Assembly: GCF_010729665.1 (NCBI RefSeq)
Contig: NZ_AP022610.1
Coordinates: forward strand, 992,001-1,056,000
Length of the DNA stretch: 64,000 nt
Direction of reading: 5' to 3'
Source of the DNA: Mycolicibacterium madagascariense
GTDB lineage: Bacteria; Actinomycetota; Actinomycetes; Mycobacteriales; Mycobacteriaceae
Shown: in pieces, positions 34,268 through 43,024 of the stretch
Layout of the letters: the number at the start of each line of letters is the position of its first letter
Position numbering within the stretch: position 1 is the stretch's first letter
Made by a program: the position numbers and the translations under genes
Notes under the pieces: generated by a model
What the model was told of the DNA's origin: nothing
The model's input: only the letters and a program-made list of their open reading frames with translations
The model's database searches: none

Positions 34268-35068
34268 ATGGAGCAACTCGTTCGGCACCGTCTGCACATC
34301 GCCCAATCAATGGATTGGAAGGACGCGGTGATCGCCCTTGTCGAGCCGCGGTCGCCGTATCGGCCATGGCGTTACGGAACGACGGAGGCGAAGGAGGGCG
34401 ACACGGTCGTTTTCGTGCTCAACACGGACCCGCCCTCGGTGTTGGCCGACGTGGCGCGCGTCAAGGCCGAGAATCACCTTGCAGAGGCAGTGTTCGACGG
34501 GGCCCTGTACGACCCGAACCTGTTGGAGCTGTCCACGATTGGGAAGGTGCTCGGCCTCGAACCCCGGGCCGCGAATGCCTGGTCCTTTGACGGCGACGAC
34601 GCGATCAAGCTGGAACTGTCGCTGGAGGAGTGCCGCTACTTCTGCGCGCCGGAGAGCCGCTTCGGTCGCAACACGATGGCCGCGGCGCGGACCCTGCTGC
34701 GGTTCGGCGGGTATTGCGATGGCTGCGACCAACAGATCGACCTCACCGGCGAGGGCGCCCGCAAGGAGATCTTCGTCCACACCGTCGACCACCGCATGCG
34801 GTTGGCGCCCGACTCGGCTGTCGACGACTGGCCTGCCGTGATGTGCACCCGCTGTCACGGGCGGATGGCCGCCGAGGGGCACACCAGGTTCGTCGACTTC
34901 AAGTTCGCGCAATACCCAGGGTGCCCCGAGTGCGGCGCGCGCCGCACCGCGAGTCTCTTCTACGGCATGCCGTCCGACCACGCCAACATCCCGCCGTGGC
35001 GTTGGGCGGCCGGGTGCTGCTTGGGGCCCGAGAGGTGGGGTTGCAAGGAATGCGGTCACGACTGGTGA
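34268..35068 (+). CDS. uncharacterised protein with paired zinc ribbons
   Basis: Encodes 266 residues; not recognised. The N-terminal ~120 residues are alpha/beta with a VVFVLNTDPPSVLADVARV segment. The C-terminal ~130 residues hold four CxxC pairs: CDGCDQ, CTRCHG, CPECGA and CKECGHDW, enough for two zinc ribbons, as in HNH-linked or nucleic-acid-binding proteins. Between them is an acidic helical stretch. Neighbours are helicase and dioxygenase remnants and another unknown protein, so it may belong to a variable accessory patch. The start at ATG 34268 is reasonable; the Shine-Dalgarno site is weak. Confidence 0.65.
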   Translation: MEQLVRHRLHIAQSMDWKDAVIALVEPRSPYRPWRYGTTEAKEGDTVVFVLNTDPPSVLADVARVKAENHLAEAVFDGALYDPNLLELSTIGKVLGLEPRAANAWSFDGDDAIKLELSLEECRYFCAPESRFGRNTMAAARTLLRFGGYCDGCDQQIDLTGEGARKEIFVHTVDHRMRLAPDSAVDDWPAVMCTRCHGRMAAEGHTRFVDFKFAQYPGCPECGARRTASLFYGMPSDHANIPPWRWAAGCCLGPERWGCKECGHDW

Positions 35069-35264
35069 CGCGCTTCGGCCCGGGCGCCTGACGGAACCGG
35101 TCGGCACTCCTGCCTGTCGCCCGGCAGATCAGATCGTCACGCGGAGAGACCTTAGCCGCCGCACCGAACCCCCTTCACGCAGGCGAACAACCAACTCGCG
35201 CAGCCGCATTCGCTGGCTAACGTCAGCCGCCGACGTGTCGGTGGCCGTGGGTAGTTTTCGCCGC

Positions 35265-36434
35265 ATGAACGATGCACGCAGGCTCCGCGCTGCCAAACAG
35301 AAGCGGCGAGACATCCGCCGTGCGCGGAAGCGCCGACCCACCGAAAACGACGACAACGTCTTGGTCACCACCATTCGCAGTGCACTGGCCAAACACCCTG
35401 TGGCCCTCCTCGACATGGCGAGCCTGTTGATCGGCGTGCTCGACCTCAAGGACGACGCGGAGAGGGCGGACGGCTTGTGCAAGTTCGTCAACACCCTCGC
35501 CCAGCTGCACTGTCGCGAGGCGACCGCCCTGCTCGCCGTGTTCGCCGAACTGATTCTCGACGACGCGGCGCTGCGGGAGCGTTGCCGAGGGGAGGTGTCG
35601 ACGCGAAGGGACTGGCTGCCGAGGTGGATCGTCGACCTGCCGCGGGTCGAGGTGCACCGGGTCGCGCGGCTGCCCGACGAGTTCGGCGACGCCCACGAGT
35701 TGCTGCTCGGACTTCGCGTGCCCGGTGCGCGCGAGCTGACACTGTATGCGTATCTCTACCATCTAGGGCTGTCCACGCTGACGGACTTCATCCTGCTGCC
35801 GGAACCGATTGGCCGGGTCATCAATGAAACGGGACGGGAATGGGAGGACATGGAGCCTGCCGACGTCCGTTCGTGGCTCGAGCACGGACTGCGGCTCGGA
35901 CCGATGTTCGTGCTCATAGAGTGTCGCCCCGCCCTACCGCTGCTGAAGTGGGTGATCGCCAAGCTTCCGGCCGGAGGCCGCCCGTTCATGCCGCCCGCGG
36001 GGGATGAGGACGAGGTCTCCGAGATGCTCGACGGGTTCTTCGCATCGCCATCCGGTGCACCCTTTCGTGACCCCGACTACCGCGACCTCCTGAGCGGACT
36101 ATGCGATACCGGCTGCGGCGACCCGTCCCGGTGGAGCATCTGGCGCATCTCGAGCATCTTGCGTCACCCTGACGCCAGCCAGTATGTCCCACTGGAGATC
36201 ACGCTGGACGCCCCCGCGCTGCTGCGCGCCTACGTACCCTTCGCCCACGCGCACAGCAGAATTCGTCGGGAACTCACCGAAGGAGCTATCGCCAAGATCG
36301 ACGAGCTGAGCCTGGGCTACAAGCGACAGCTGATCGAGCAGGCCACCGAATTCGGCGATGACGACGTCCACCCGCCGACATGGCTCTTCCCCAACGCGAC
36401 CGCTACTTCGCCGCCGCCCGCACCTGGCGGGTGA
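35265..36434 (+). CDS. uncharacterised helical protein
   Basis: Encodes 389 residues from the ATG at 35265 (a GTG at 35235 would add ten residues). The first 35 residues are very basic (RRLRAAKQKRRDIRRARKRR), suggesting nucleic-acid contact. The rest is predominantly helical with Leu/Asp/Arg-rich blocks and no recognised motif; there are no membrane helices. The last 32 bases overlap the convergent membrane protein gene. I do not recognise the family. Confidence 0.65.
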   Translation: MNDARRLRAAKQKRRDIRRARKRRPTENDDNVLVTTIRSALAKHPVALLDMASLLIGVLDLKDDAERADGLCKFVNTLAQLHCREATALLAVFAELILDDAALRERCRGEVSTRRDWLPRWIVDLPRVEVHRVARLPDEFGDAHELLLGLRVPGARELTLYAYLYHLGLSTLTDFILLPEPIGRVINETGREWEDMEPADVRSWLEHGLRLGPMFVLIECRPALPLLKWVIAKLPAGGRPFMPPAGDEDEVSEMLDGFFASPSGAPFRDPDYRDLLSGLCDTGCGDPSRWSIWRISSILRHPDASQYVPLEITLDAPALLRAYVPFAHAHSRIRRELTEGAIAKIDELSLGYKRQLIEQATEFGDDDVHPPTWLFPNATATSPPPAPGG

Positions 36435-37371
36435 CGCGCTTCAGGAGCTCGTCGTCGACGCTCATGTGTAGCGAAATGGGTTCGGCCGCAACGGTTCCGC
36501 TGCCGAGACGCATCAGATCCGGCATCCGGGCGATGCAGTCGGTGAAGTCGTCGATGAACGTCTCGTAACCGTCCAACGGAATGGACATCAGCCGACAGCA
36601 GTCACGCATCAGGCCCGAGAACGTCGTCGGGGTGTCTAGGTCTCGGCACTCCTCGGCCAGCGCGAGGAAGCGATCGTGATAGTCCATCAGCCGGTTGGCG
36701 ACCTGCACGATGCCCTCGGCGTCCGCGGTGCTCTCGTCGTCGCGGTGCCCGAACACCTCCATGAAGGCCGGCGTCTGCATGAACGCCTCGGTCTGACCGA
36801 CGAGCTTCACCAGTTCGTCCATCCTGGCGGTGACGAAGCGCGCGACCTCCGCACCGCTACTCGCGCGCCCGCTCGGTGTCGCATAGCCGAGTCGCACGTC
36901 GCGCACACGCGATCGCACCGTGGCCTGCCGCTGCACCAGGACGGATGCGAACACCGCCCATCGCCAACCGGGCGGTTTGTCTGCGAGCAGGGTCGTCAGC
37001 TCGCCGGCGGTGTTCGCGACCCCGGCGATCGTTCCGTCCGGCGGCACGGGTGGCGGCTGAGGAGAGAAGTCGCGCATGAGTGCTGCGCCTTCGACGCCGT
37101 ACACGCCCCGGGCGTCACCACGCTGCGCCAGCCGGTTCTGCCGGTCCGCGCGGTAGGCGATCTCCTCGGCCTCACGCCTGGCCGCCGCGCGACGCTCTTG
37201 GACGTGGCGGGTCACCGCGCGCGCTGCGAAGAAGAGCCCGACGGCTGCCGCCGCGGCGAGCAACCACCAGAAGAACTTCACGATCAATCCGATGACGAGC
37301 AAGACCCCGAACAGGGCCGCCGCCCCGCCGGTGTTTCTTCCGCTCGTCCGCGAGCGACGCCTGGCTGACAT
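36403..37371 (-). CDS. membrane protein with cytoplasmic helical domain, unknown function
   Basis: Encodes 322 residues. A basic N-terminus (MSARRRSRTSGR) precedes one or two hydrophobic helices (~16-52, ALFGVLLVIGLIVKFFWWLLAAAAAVGLFF). A charged coiled-coil-like stretch follows (RHVQERRAAARREAEEIAYRAD in outline). The bulk (~125-322) is helical with no recognised domain. It is convergent with, and overlaps, the gene at 35265. Comparable proteins occur in other actinobacteria as hypotheticals. Confidence 0.7.
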   Translation of the reverse strand: MSARRRSRTSGRNTGGAAALFGVLLVIGLIVKFFWWLLAAAAAVGLFFAARAVTRHVQERRAAARREAEEIAYRADRQNRLAQRGDARGVYGVEGAALMRDFSPQPPPVPPDGTIAGVANTAGELTTLLADKPPGWRWAVFASVLVQRQATVRSRVRDVRLGYATPSGRASSGAEVARFVTARMDELVKLVGQTEAFMQTPAFMEVFGHRDDESTADAEGIVQVANRLMDYHDRFLALAEECRDLDTPTTFSGLMRDCCRLMSIPLDGYETFIDDFTDCIARMPDLMRLGSGTVAAEPISLHMSVDDELLKRVTRQVRAAAK

Positions 37372-37613
37372 GGCCGAAATGTAGCTGGAGCTACCGACAC
37401 GTCGGGGGCTTGCGCTGTGGCCACGGCCGTGGCGCTAGGTCGAATTGCCCGTCACGGTCGTGATGAGGAAGCGTTGGCGCGTTCCAACGACCCTAGGGTG
37501 CGGATCGGTCCTAGTGCCTCGATGGCACATCGACCTGCAGACGTACGTCTCGCGAAGACGCCTGCCCGCGTGCAGGCAAGGCCGCCGTGCAACCAAGGCA
37601 GCCCGAACGCGAG

Positions 37614-38057
37614 CTACCCGCGTTTCTTCACCGCCATCACTCGCTTGCGCAGTCCGTCGGTCGCCGTGGACATCAAACCGGAGGCGCCCTTCTTGATGAG
37701 GAAGCCAGGCAGCGGCGCGAACAGGTCGACCATCAGGTCCAACCGGACCACGGTGGAGGCCCCGTCGGGCGTCAGCGTGTAGCGACCCTCCTGCGCACGT
37801 TGCTGCTTGGACTTCACCAGCGTCCAACTCACGCCGTCGGGATGGAAGGTGTAGTCGAGCAACTGCTCGTCGCTGACCCCGACGATCTTGACGACCTGGC
37901 GCGACTTGCTCGGCCGGCCCTCGTCGTCACGCTCCAGGATCTCGATCTCCTGGTGCGCCGACGACCATTCGACGAGGGATTCCAGATCGATCAGCACCGC
38001 CATGATCTCGTCGGGGGTTGCCTCGATCGTGACTTCGCGAGATTCACTGACTGCCAT
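37614..38057 (-). CDS. SRPBCC/polyketide-cyclase-like small protein
   Basis: Encodes 147 residues with a START/Bet v1-like fold: SREVTIEATPDEIMAVLIDLESLVEWSSAHQEIEIL at the N-terminus, LDYTFHPDGVSWTLVKS in the middle and a long C-terminal helix. This family in mycobacteria comprises hydrophobic-ligand-binding or cyclase-like proteins with unknown ligands. Start at the ATG; the MPT63-like gene lies 20 bases away on the same strand, upstream, so the two may be co-transcribed. Confidence 0.85.
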   Translation of the reverse strand: MAVSESREVTIEATPDEIMAVLIDLESLVEWSSAHQEIEILERDDEGRPSKSRQVVKIVGVSDEQLLDYTFHPDGVSWTLVKSKQQRAQEGRYTLTPDGASTVVRLDLMVDLFAPLPGFLIKKGASGLMSTATDGLRKRVMAVKKRG

Positions 38058-38077
38058 GGTGAGTCAGTCAATCACCT

Positions 38078-38758
38078 CTAGTGGTTGTTGCCGACGGGCG
38101 GTGTGCTGCCAGACGGGCCATAGGGTCCGTTCTGCACGCCGTTGCTCACCGGTGGGGGCGTGGCCAGGTTGGGACCCGTCGAACCGTTCACGCTCGTATC
38201 TCCGCCGCCATCCGTGCTCGAGGACGTTCCGCCGCTACTGTCCGTTCCCGGCGTGATCTGCCCGGGCTCGATCGGCTGGGGTCCCACCCAGCCCAACAGG
38301 TCCTGCGTGTCGGCGTTGTAGATGACGCTGTCGGGGTTGTCTCCCACGACGTCGAAGTAGAGCTTTCCGTCGGCCGTGGCGCCTTGGCCGAGGGGTGCGC
38401 CGCTCAGGGTGGAGACGTTCGCCAGCACCCGGTAGTCGGTACCTCCCGGAGTGCGGGCGACGAAGTCGACGATCTGCGGGAAGACCGTACCCACGACGGC
38501 GGTGGTGGTGACGTTGGCCTCGTAGAGCCGGCCCGCCACCGGGTACGGCACGGGGTCGCGGCTCGGCCTGAGATTCTTGACGGTGTAACCGATTTCGCTG
38601 TTGAAGTCGCCGAGGGTGACGAAGTTCTTCAAGGTCTCCTGCACGCCGAAGTTCTTGATGTTGTTGATCGCGTAGGCGGGCGCCACGGCGAAGGTACTGA
38701 ACAGCGTGGTCGCTCCGACGACGACTCCGGCGATTCGCGTGGCGTTCTTGATCCTCAT
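38078..38758 (-). CDS. MPT63-like (DUF1942) secreted protein with Ser/Gly/Pro tail
   Basis: Encodes 226 residues. The signal peptide ends near AYA (residue 30). Residues ~31-160 follow the MPT63 immunoglobulin-like beta sandwich: IGYTVKNLRPS, PYPVAGRLYEANVTTTAVVG, FPQIVDFVARTPGGTDYRVL, GKLYFDVVGDNP and DLLGWV. M. tuberculosis MPT63 stops there; this protein carries an extra ~65-residue tail rich in Ser, Gly, Thr and Pro. Function of the family is unknown; it is a major secreted antigen in the tuberculosis bacillus. Confidence 0.88.
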   Translation of the reverse strand: MRIKNATRIAGVVVGATTLFSTFAVAPAYAINNIKNFGVQETLKNFVTLGDFNSEIGYTVKNLRPSRDPVPYPVAGRLYEANVTTTAVVGTVFPQIVDFVARTPGGTDYRVLANVSTLSGAPLGQGATADGKLYFDVVGDNPDSVIYNADTQDLLGWVGPQPIEPGQITPGTDSSGGTSSSTDGGGDTSVNGSTGPNLATPPPVSNGVQNGPYGPSGSTPPVGNNH

Positions 38759-39154
38759 TCGTGCTTCCCTTCGGCGTTCAACCCGCGTGACACGAGGTTC
38801 TTACCCAGGGAATCATGCGGCAAACGCATGTTCGTCTTACGTAATATTTGCTGTTAGGCGCGGTTGGCGGGGTGTTGTGTTCCGTCGCTCGCGTTGGTCG
38901 CGCCCTCGGCGGGGATCACGACCGCCTCGTACGATCGTGAAAGTGCATTTCCTGCAGGAGCATTGGTCGATGCGGGTCTCGTCGGACGGTCGCGTGGATG
39001 GCGGGCGAGACCGCCTGCCCGACCACACCGATGCCGTTTTCGCTCAGAGGTGGGCACGAGGGACCATCCACCCGGCGCCATGCGGTCGTCGATCGGAGCG
39101 ACTCTCAGCGTCGGGAAACCTGAACGGTCGTGACGGCCGGCGAACGCTCTCCGC
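38759..39154. other. 396-base intergenic region with an inverted repeat and TTACGTAA
   Basis: No gene is supported. Features are catgcg-gcaaa-cgcatg (38814-38819 with 38825-38830) and the palindrome ttacgtaa at 38837-38844 inside an AT-rich patch, both 55-90 bases upstream of the MPT63-like gene on the minus strand. They are likely promoter or operator elements of that gene. The remaining part up to the phosphatase stop shows nothing specific. Confidence 0.45.
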
Positions 39155-40138
39155 TCACGCCTTCACGTTGACGTAGTGCTGCTCGCGGATCGTGGTTTCG
39201 CCGCTCCACCGGTAGGCGACGAGCGCGCCCGTCTTGATCGCACTGAAGTCGACGCACGCCGTGTGGTCCGTGAAATCGGCGCCACGTTGCGGACGTCCCC
39301 GGCGCCAGTAGTGGCCGTAGAACACCGGTACGTCCCCGGCGTAGGCGAAGGACCGATCGCGCGCCGGCACCTCGATGTCGGGAAGCGGGGGATAGGGCTC
39401 GCCGTCGGCCGTCATGAAATTGCTGTCCATGACGGACAACTCGTGCAGTGTCGACGCACCGTCGCGCCACCACGCGACCCGCGCCTTGCCGCGGACCGCG
39501 CCGTCCTTGTCGTAGTAGGGCGGCTGGCCGTACGCCGCGAGGTCGAGCTCCGGCCCCTTCAGCAGCACTTCGACGGCGTCGTAGAGGGGATCGCCCTTCG
39601 TGGAGGCGCGCACCAGCTGGTCGCGCGTGGTGAACCGCTCCGAGCCCAGCGCATCCTTCACGACGCGCATCGACGGTTCGTGCCAGCAAGCGTGAACCAC
39701 CCGGATCGGGCCGAGGTCCAGCCACATCGGCATGGACAGGAACCAGTCGAGGTAGTCCGCACGCGAGTCGTCGTCGAGCTGGTCGAGGAACGCCCTGTGC
39801 TGGTTCGTGTTCTTGCCGCTGTGGCGGCGCAGGAATTCGCCAGGCTCGTCGGGGTTCGCCGTGGCGTAGGCGATCGCATTGAATTCGTGATTGCCCATGA
39901 CGACGCGGGCACTGCCGTGGTCGGTCATCCGCCGGACGGTCTGGAGGACGTCGAGCTGCCCGGGGCCGCGGTCGACCAGGTCGCCCACGAAGATCGCCTG
40001 GCGCTCGGGATGTGCGTAGGCGCCGGACGACTCGTCCACTCGGTAGCCGAGGAGGTGCAACAGCTCGTGCAGTTCCGCCGCGCAGCCGTGGACGTCGCCG
40101 ATGACGTCGTAACCCTTCGGTTCACTCGATGGGGGCAT
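39155..40138 (-). CDS. metallophosphoesterase (PrpE/ApaH-like phosphatase)
   Basis: Encodes 327 residues from the ATG at 40138, preceded by aagagaaggaga. Calcineurin-like motifs: YDVIGDVHGCAAEL (GDxHG), IFVGDLVDRGPGQL (GDxVDRG), VVMGNHEFNAIAY (GNHE), HACWHEPSM and FYGHYWRRG. This set binds two metals and matches PrpE/diadenosine tetraphosphatase-type enzymes. The C-terminal part has CVDFSAIKTGALVAYRWSGE, as in Ap4A hydrolases. The frame upstream of 40138 is not conserved. Monocistronic. Confidence 0.9.
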   Translation of the reverse strand: MPPSSEPKGYDVIGDVHGCAAELHELLHLLGYRVDESSGAYAHPERQAIFVGDLVDRGPGQLDVLQTVRRMTDHGSARVVMGNHEFNAIAYATANPDEPGEFLRRHSGKNTNQHRAFLDQLDDDSRADYLDWFLSMPMWLDLGPIRVVHACWHEPSMRVVKDALGSERFTTRDQLVRASTKGDPLYDAVEVLLKGPELDLAAYGQPPYYDKDGAVRGKARVAWWRDGASTLHELSVMDSNFMTADGEPYPPLPDIEVPARDRSFAYAGDVPVFYGHYWRRGRPQRGADFTDHTACVDFSAIKTGALVAYRWSGETTIREQHYVNVKA

Positions 40139-40402
40139 GACCCTCTCCTTCTCTTGACGGCCTCGGTCCGCGAGGGGGAATGCGCCGTCGTAGCGGCGGA
40201 CTCGACCTCGCGGGTCCAGCGGTGGGGGTTGATGCGCGGGCGACTCACTCGGATCGTCACGAGGAGCACCGGCTGACACGGGGATCGTCGACGCATCCGT
40301 GGGTCAACCCTTCGACTTCCACCTTCACGGTACCGCCAGGGTCCGACACGACTCACGCGCCGGGCTACCTCACCGCAGCGAACCTCGACGCAAGGCGCGG
40401 TC

Positions 40403-41218
40403 TCACGCCAGGACGACGGGGTCTCCGACCCGGATCGTGCCCGGCGTCAGCACCTCGAAGTAGGCGCCCGCACAGGGCAGCACGCCGAAATCGAGTGCGG
40501 CGACCCGGTTCTCGGCCGCCGGCGTCCGCAGCGCGTGCGGCGCCCGGCCCAACTCGCCGTGCTCCAGCGTGGGAATGGCGCACCGCGGCGTCGGGCACAC
40601 GGCCCGCAGCCGTGCCTGACCCACCACCAGCGGGCGCCCGACCCAGTCGTTCTCGGCGTACGGCGGAAATCCCGGCGGTGTGGAGATCACCAGGTTGGGC
40701 CGGTAGCGCACCGCCTCGGTGCCGATGTGCTCCAGGGTCGCGGTCGTGATGGCGTGAATGGGCGCGTAGTCGGTGAAGGAGTCGCCCGGCGTGGCCTGGC
40801 CCAACTCCAGCAGCGGCGCGTCGACCTCGGCATCCTCGCCGCGATCGAGCACCTGATCCGGGTCGGCTCGCTCCAGCGACGCTCCCGCCGGTCGGCGGTC
40901 GGTGAGATGCACTTGGCGGGACACCAGTTCGGAGAGCCGGGCGTCGACGTCGTCGGCGTCGGCCGAGATCTGCGCCCCGTCGGGCAGGCGGATGCTGACA
41001 CGGCCGGAATCGGCTGTGGCACAACACTTCAGCAGCGAGCGCCAGAGGCGGGCCTGCTTGGCGCTGGCCACCCGACCGGTCGCCTGGTCGATGAGGGCCA
41101 GCCGCCGGTCGTGCTCGACGCCCCCCGGGCCGACGGCGAACGCGTCGACCGTCTCGCCGAGCATCGACTTCACCGGATAGCGGTAGAGGGTGTTCACCTG
41201 CATCTCGACGTCGCTCAT
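40403..41218 (-). CDS. MOSC domain protein (with N-terminal MOSC beta barrel)
   Basis: Encodes 271 residues. The N-terminal beta-barrel domain has VNTLYRYPVKSMLGETVD and EHDRRLALID. The C-terminal MOSC domain has the conserved Cys in AVCPTPRCAIPTLEHG, with ENRVAALDFGVLPCAGAYFEV and VGDPVVLA at the end. Related proteins bind molybdenum cofactor and reduce N-hydroxylated compounds (mARC/YcbX-like). No ferredoxin domain is attached here, unlike the second MOSC protein at 44750. Divergent from the LLM oxidoreductase with a 46-base gap. Confidence 0.88.
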   Translation of the reverse strand: MSDVEMQVNTLYRYPVKSMLGETVDAFAVGPGGVEHDRRLALIDQATGRVASAKQARLWRSLLKCCATADSGRVSIRLPDGAQISADADDVDARLSELVSRQVHLTDRRPAGASLERADPDQVLDRGEDAEVDAPLLELGQATPGDSFTDYAPIHAITTATLEHIGTEAVRYRPNLVISTPPGFPPYAENDWVGRPLVVGQARLRAVCPTPRCAIPTLEHGELGRAPHALRTPAAENRVAALDFGVLPCAGAYFEVLTPGTIRVGDPVVLA

Positions 41219-41264
41219 GGATGAACCCTAGTTCGCGACGGCGCCCGTCGGGCACAATCGCGGT

Positions 41265-42194
41265 GTGACTCACCCCGAGCTGTCGGTATACCTGACCACC
41301 TATACCGACGGTCCGCACCACGACTGGCCGGCCACCCTCGCGCTGGCCACGGCCATGGACGAGGCGGGCGTCGACCGCGTCGTCGTGTCCGACCACGTCG
41401 CATTCGGGGAGGACTTCGCGGCCTACGGTGATCCGTCGCGTGGCGGCACCGCGGGCGGGCGGCAACCCACCGGTCCCGACGGTGCCTGGCTCGAGCCCAT
41501 CGCCGTGCTGACCGCCATCGCCGCGGCCACCACGCGGCTACGGCTGGGCACGTCGATACTGCTTGCGGCGCTTCGTCGTCCGGCGGTCCTGGCGAAACAG
41601 CTCGCCACGCTCGACGTGATCAGCGGCGGCCGTCTGGACGTCGGCGTCGGCGTCGGGTGGCAGCGCGAGGAGTACGACGCGTGCGGGCTGCCGTTTGAGG
41701 GCCGCGGCCGGTTGCTCGACCACACCCTTGAGGTGTGCACGACGCTGTGGACGCAGCAGCGGGCGTCCTACGATGCCGACGAGCTGACGTTCGAGGGAAT
41801 CCACCAGATGCCGAAACCCGTTCAGCCGGGCGGTGTTCCGCTGTGGATCAGCGGCACCGTCAACAAGGCCGTCGCGCGTCGGCTGGCCCGCTTCGGGCAC
41901 GGCTGGATTCCGTGGGGGCCGGATCTCGCCGACCTGCGCGGGTCGATCCCCGCGATGCAGCAGGCGGTGCTCGACGCCGGCGGCGACCCCAGCGGAATGC
42001 AGGTGCAGGGCACGGTGCGGGTCGTCCGCTCCGACGGTCGCATCGACTACGACGCGACGGCCGCGGCAGTACCGGACCTCGTCGAGGCCGGGGTGACCGA
42101 CTTCCGCGTCGCGGTGCCCCTGCCGGCAGAGCGCGAGCGTGCCGTCGAGGTGCTCACCCACCTGGTCGACGCCTTCCGCGCCGTCACCCGGTGA
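41265..42194 (+). CDS. LLM-class F420-dependent oxidoreductase
   Basis: Encodes 309 residues of a luciferase-like TIM barrel. Segments: ELSVYLTTYTDGPHHDW at the start, GVDRVVVSDHVAFGEDFAAYG, RLRLGTSILLAALRRPAVLAKQLATLDVISGGRLDVGVGVGWQREEYDACGLPF, and PLWISGTVNKAVARRLARFGHGW. These are hallmarks of mycobacterial F420-dependent enzymes. GTG start. The SDR gene follows after 22 bases and is likely co-transcribed. Substrate unknown. Confidence 0.9.
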   Translation: MTHPELSVYLTTYTDGPHHDWPATLALATAMDEAGVDRVVVSDHVAFGEDFAAYGDPSRGGTAGGRQPTGPDGAWLEPIAVLTAIAAATTRLRLGTSILLAALRRPAVLAKQLATLDVISGGRLDVGVGVGWQREEYDACGLPFEGRGRLLDHTLEVCTTLWTQQRASYDADELTFEGIHQMPKPVQPGGVPLWISGTVNKAVARRLARFGHGWIPWGPDLADLRGSIPAMQQAVLDAGGDPSGMQVQGTVRVVRSDGRIDYDATAAAVPDLVEAGVTDFRVAVPLPAERERAVEVLTHLVDAFRAVTR

Positions 42195-42216
42195 CCCCCG
42201 CGCCTACGGTGGTGCC

Positions 42217-42906
42217 ATGAGCAGCATCCTGATCATCGGGGCGTCGCGCGGCCTCGGGCACGCCATCGCCGCCGAGTACCTCACCCGCGGGTGGGACGTC
42301 GTCGGTACCGTGCGCGCCGGGTCCACGGGCACCGACGTGCACGCGCTGGCCGAGGCCAACCCCGGCCGCGTCGGCATCGAGACCGTCGACATCAACGAGC
42401 CCGATCAGATCGCCGCCCTGCGAGAGCGGTTGTCCGGTAAGGAATTCGGCACGCTGTTCGTCAACGCGGGCACGACCACCGCCGAGGACACCCCGATCGG
42501 CGAGGTGTCGACCGAGGACTTCGTCACCGTGATGGTGACCAACGCGCTGAGTCCCATGCGGGTCATCGACGCACTGGCGGACCTGGTGAGCCCGGCGGGG
42601 CTGATCGGCGTGATGTCCTCCGGGCAGGGCAGCATCACGAACAACACCAACGGGCTGCGCGAGGTCTACCGCGCCAGCAAGGCCGCCCTCAACATGCTGA
42701 TGCGCAGCCTTGCCGCGCGCCACGCCGACACCGAGCGCGCCTTCGTCCTGATGGCGCCCGGCTGGATCCGCACCGCGCTCGGCGGCGACGACGCCCCGTT
42801 CACGATCGAGGAGACCATCCCCGCCGTCGTCGACGTGCTGATCGCCAAGCGCGAACGGCCCGGCCTGGAGTATCTCGACCGGTTCGGCAAGACGGTGCCC
42901 TGGTAG
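42217..42906 (+). CDS. short-chain dehydrogenase/reductase
   Basis: Encodes 229 residues with a classical Rossmann SDR fold: ILIIGASRGLGHAIAAEYL (TGxxxGxG variant), the NAG of FVNAGTTTAED, VMSSGQGSI with the Ser, and the catalytic YRASKAALNM (YxxxK). The C-terminus carries APGWIRTALGG. NAD(P)-dependent; substrate unknown. It begins 22 bases after the LLM oxidoreductase gene. The region upstream of the ATG is a shadow. Confidence 0.92.
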   Translation: MSSILIIGASRGLGHAIAAEYLTRGWDVVGTVRAGSTGTDVHALAEANPGRVGIETVDINEPDQIAALRERLSGKEFGTLFVNAGTTTAEDTPIGEVSTEDFVTVMVTNALSPMRVIDALADLVSPAGLIGVMSSGQGSITNNTNGLREVYRASKAALNMLMRSLAARHADTERAFVLMAPGWIRTALGGDDAPFTIEETIPAVVDVLIAKRERPGLEYLDRFGKTVPW

Positions 42907-43024
42907 CTAGCAGGTGAGGGCCGCCCCCCGCGACGTATCATTTCGCGGAGCACGGAGCGGGGTCGATCGGGTGTGGCTCGACGACGTCGCGGTTGGACGC
43001 AGTCGATTGGGGCAATGGGACGTC

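Noticed and set aside
38837..39081. Small ORFs in the gap between the MPT63-like gene and the phosphatase
   Set aside because: Several overlapping short frames on both strands, Arg-rich without ribosome sites; more likely noise in GC-rich DNA.
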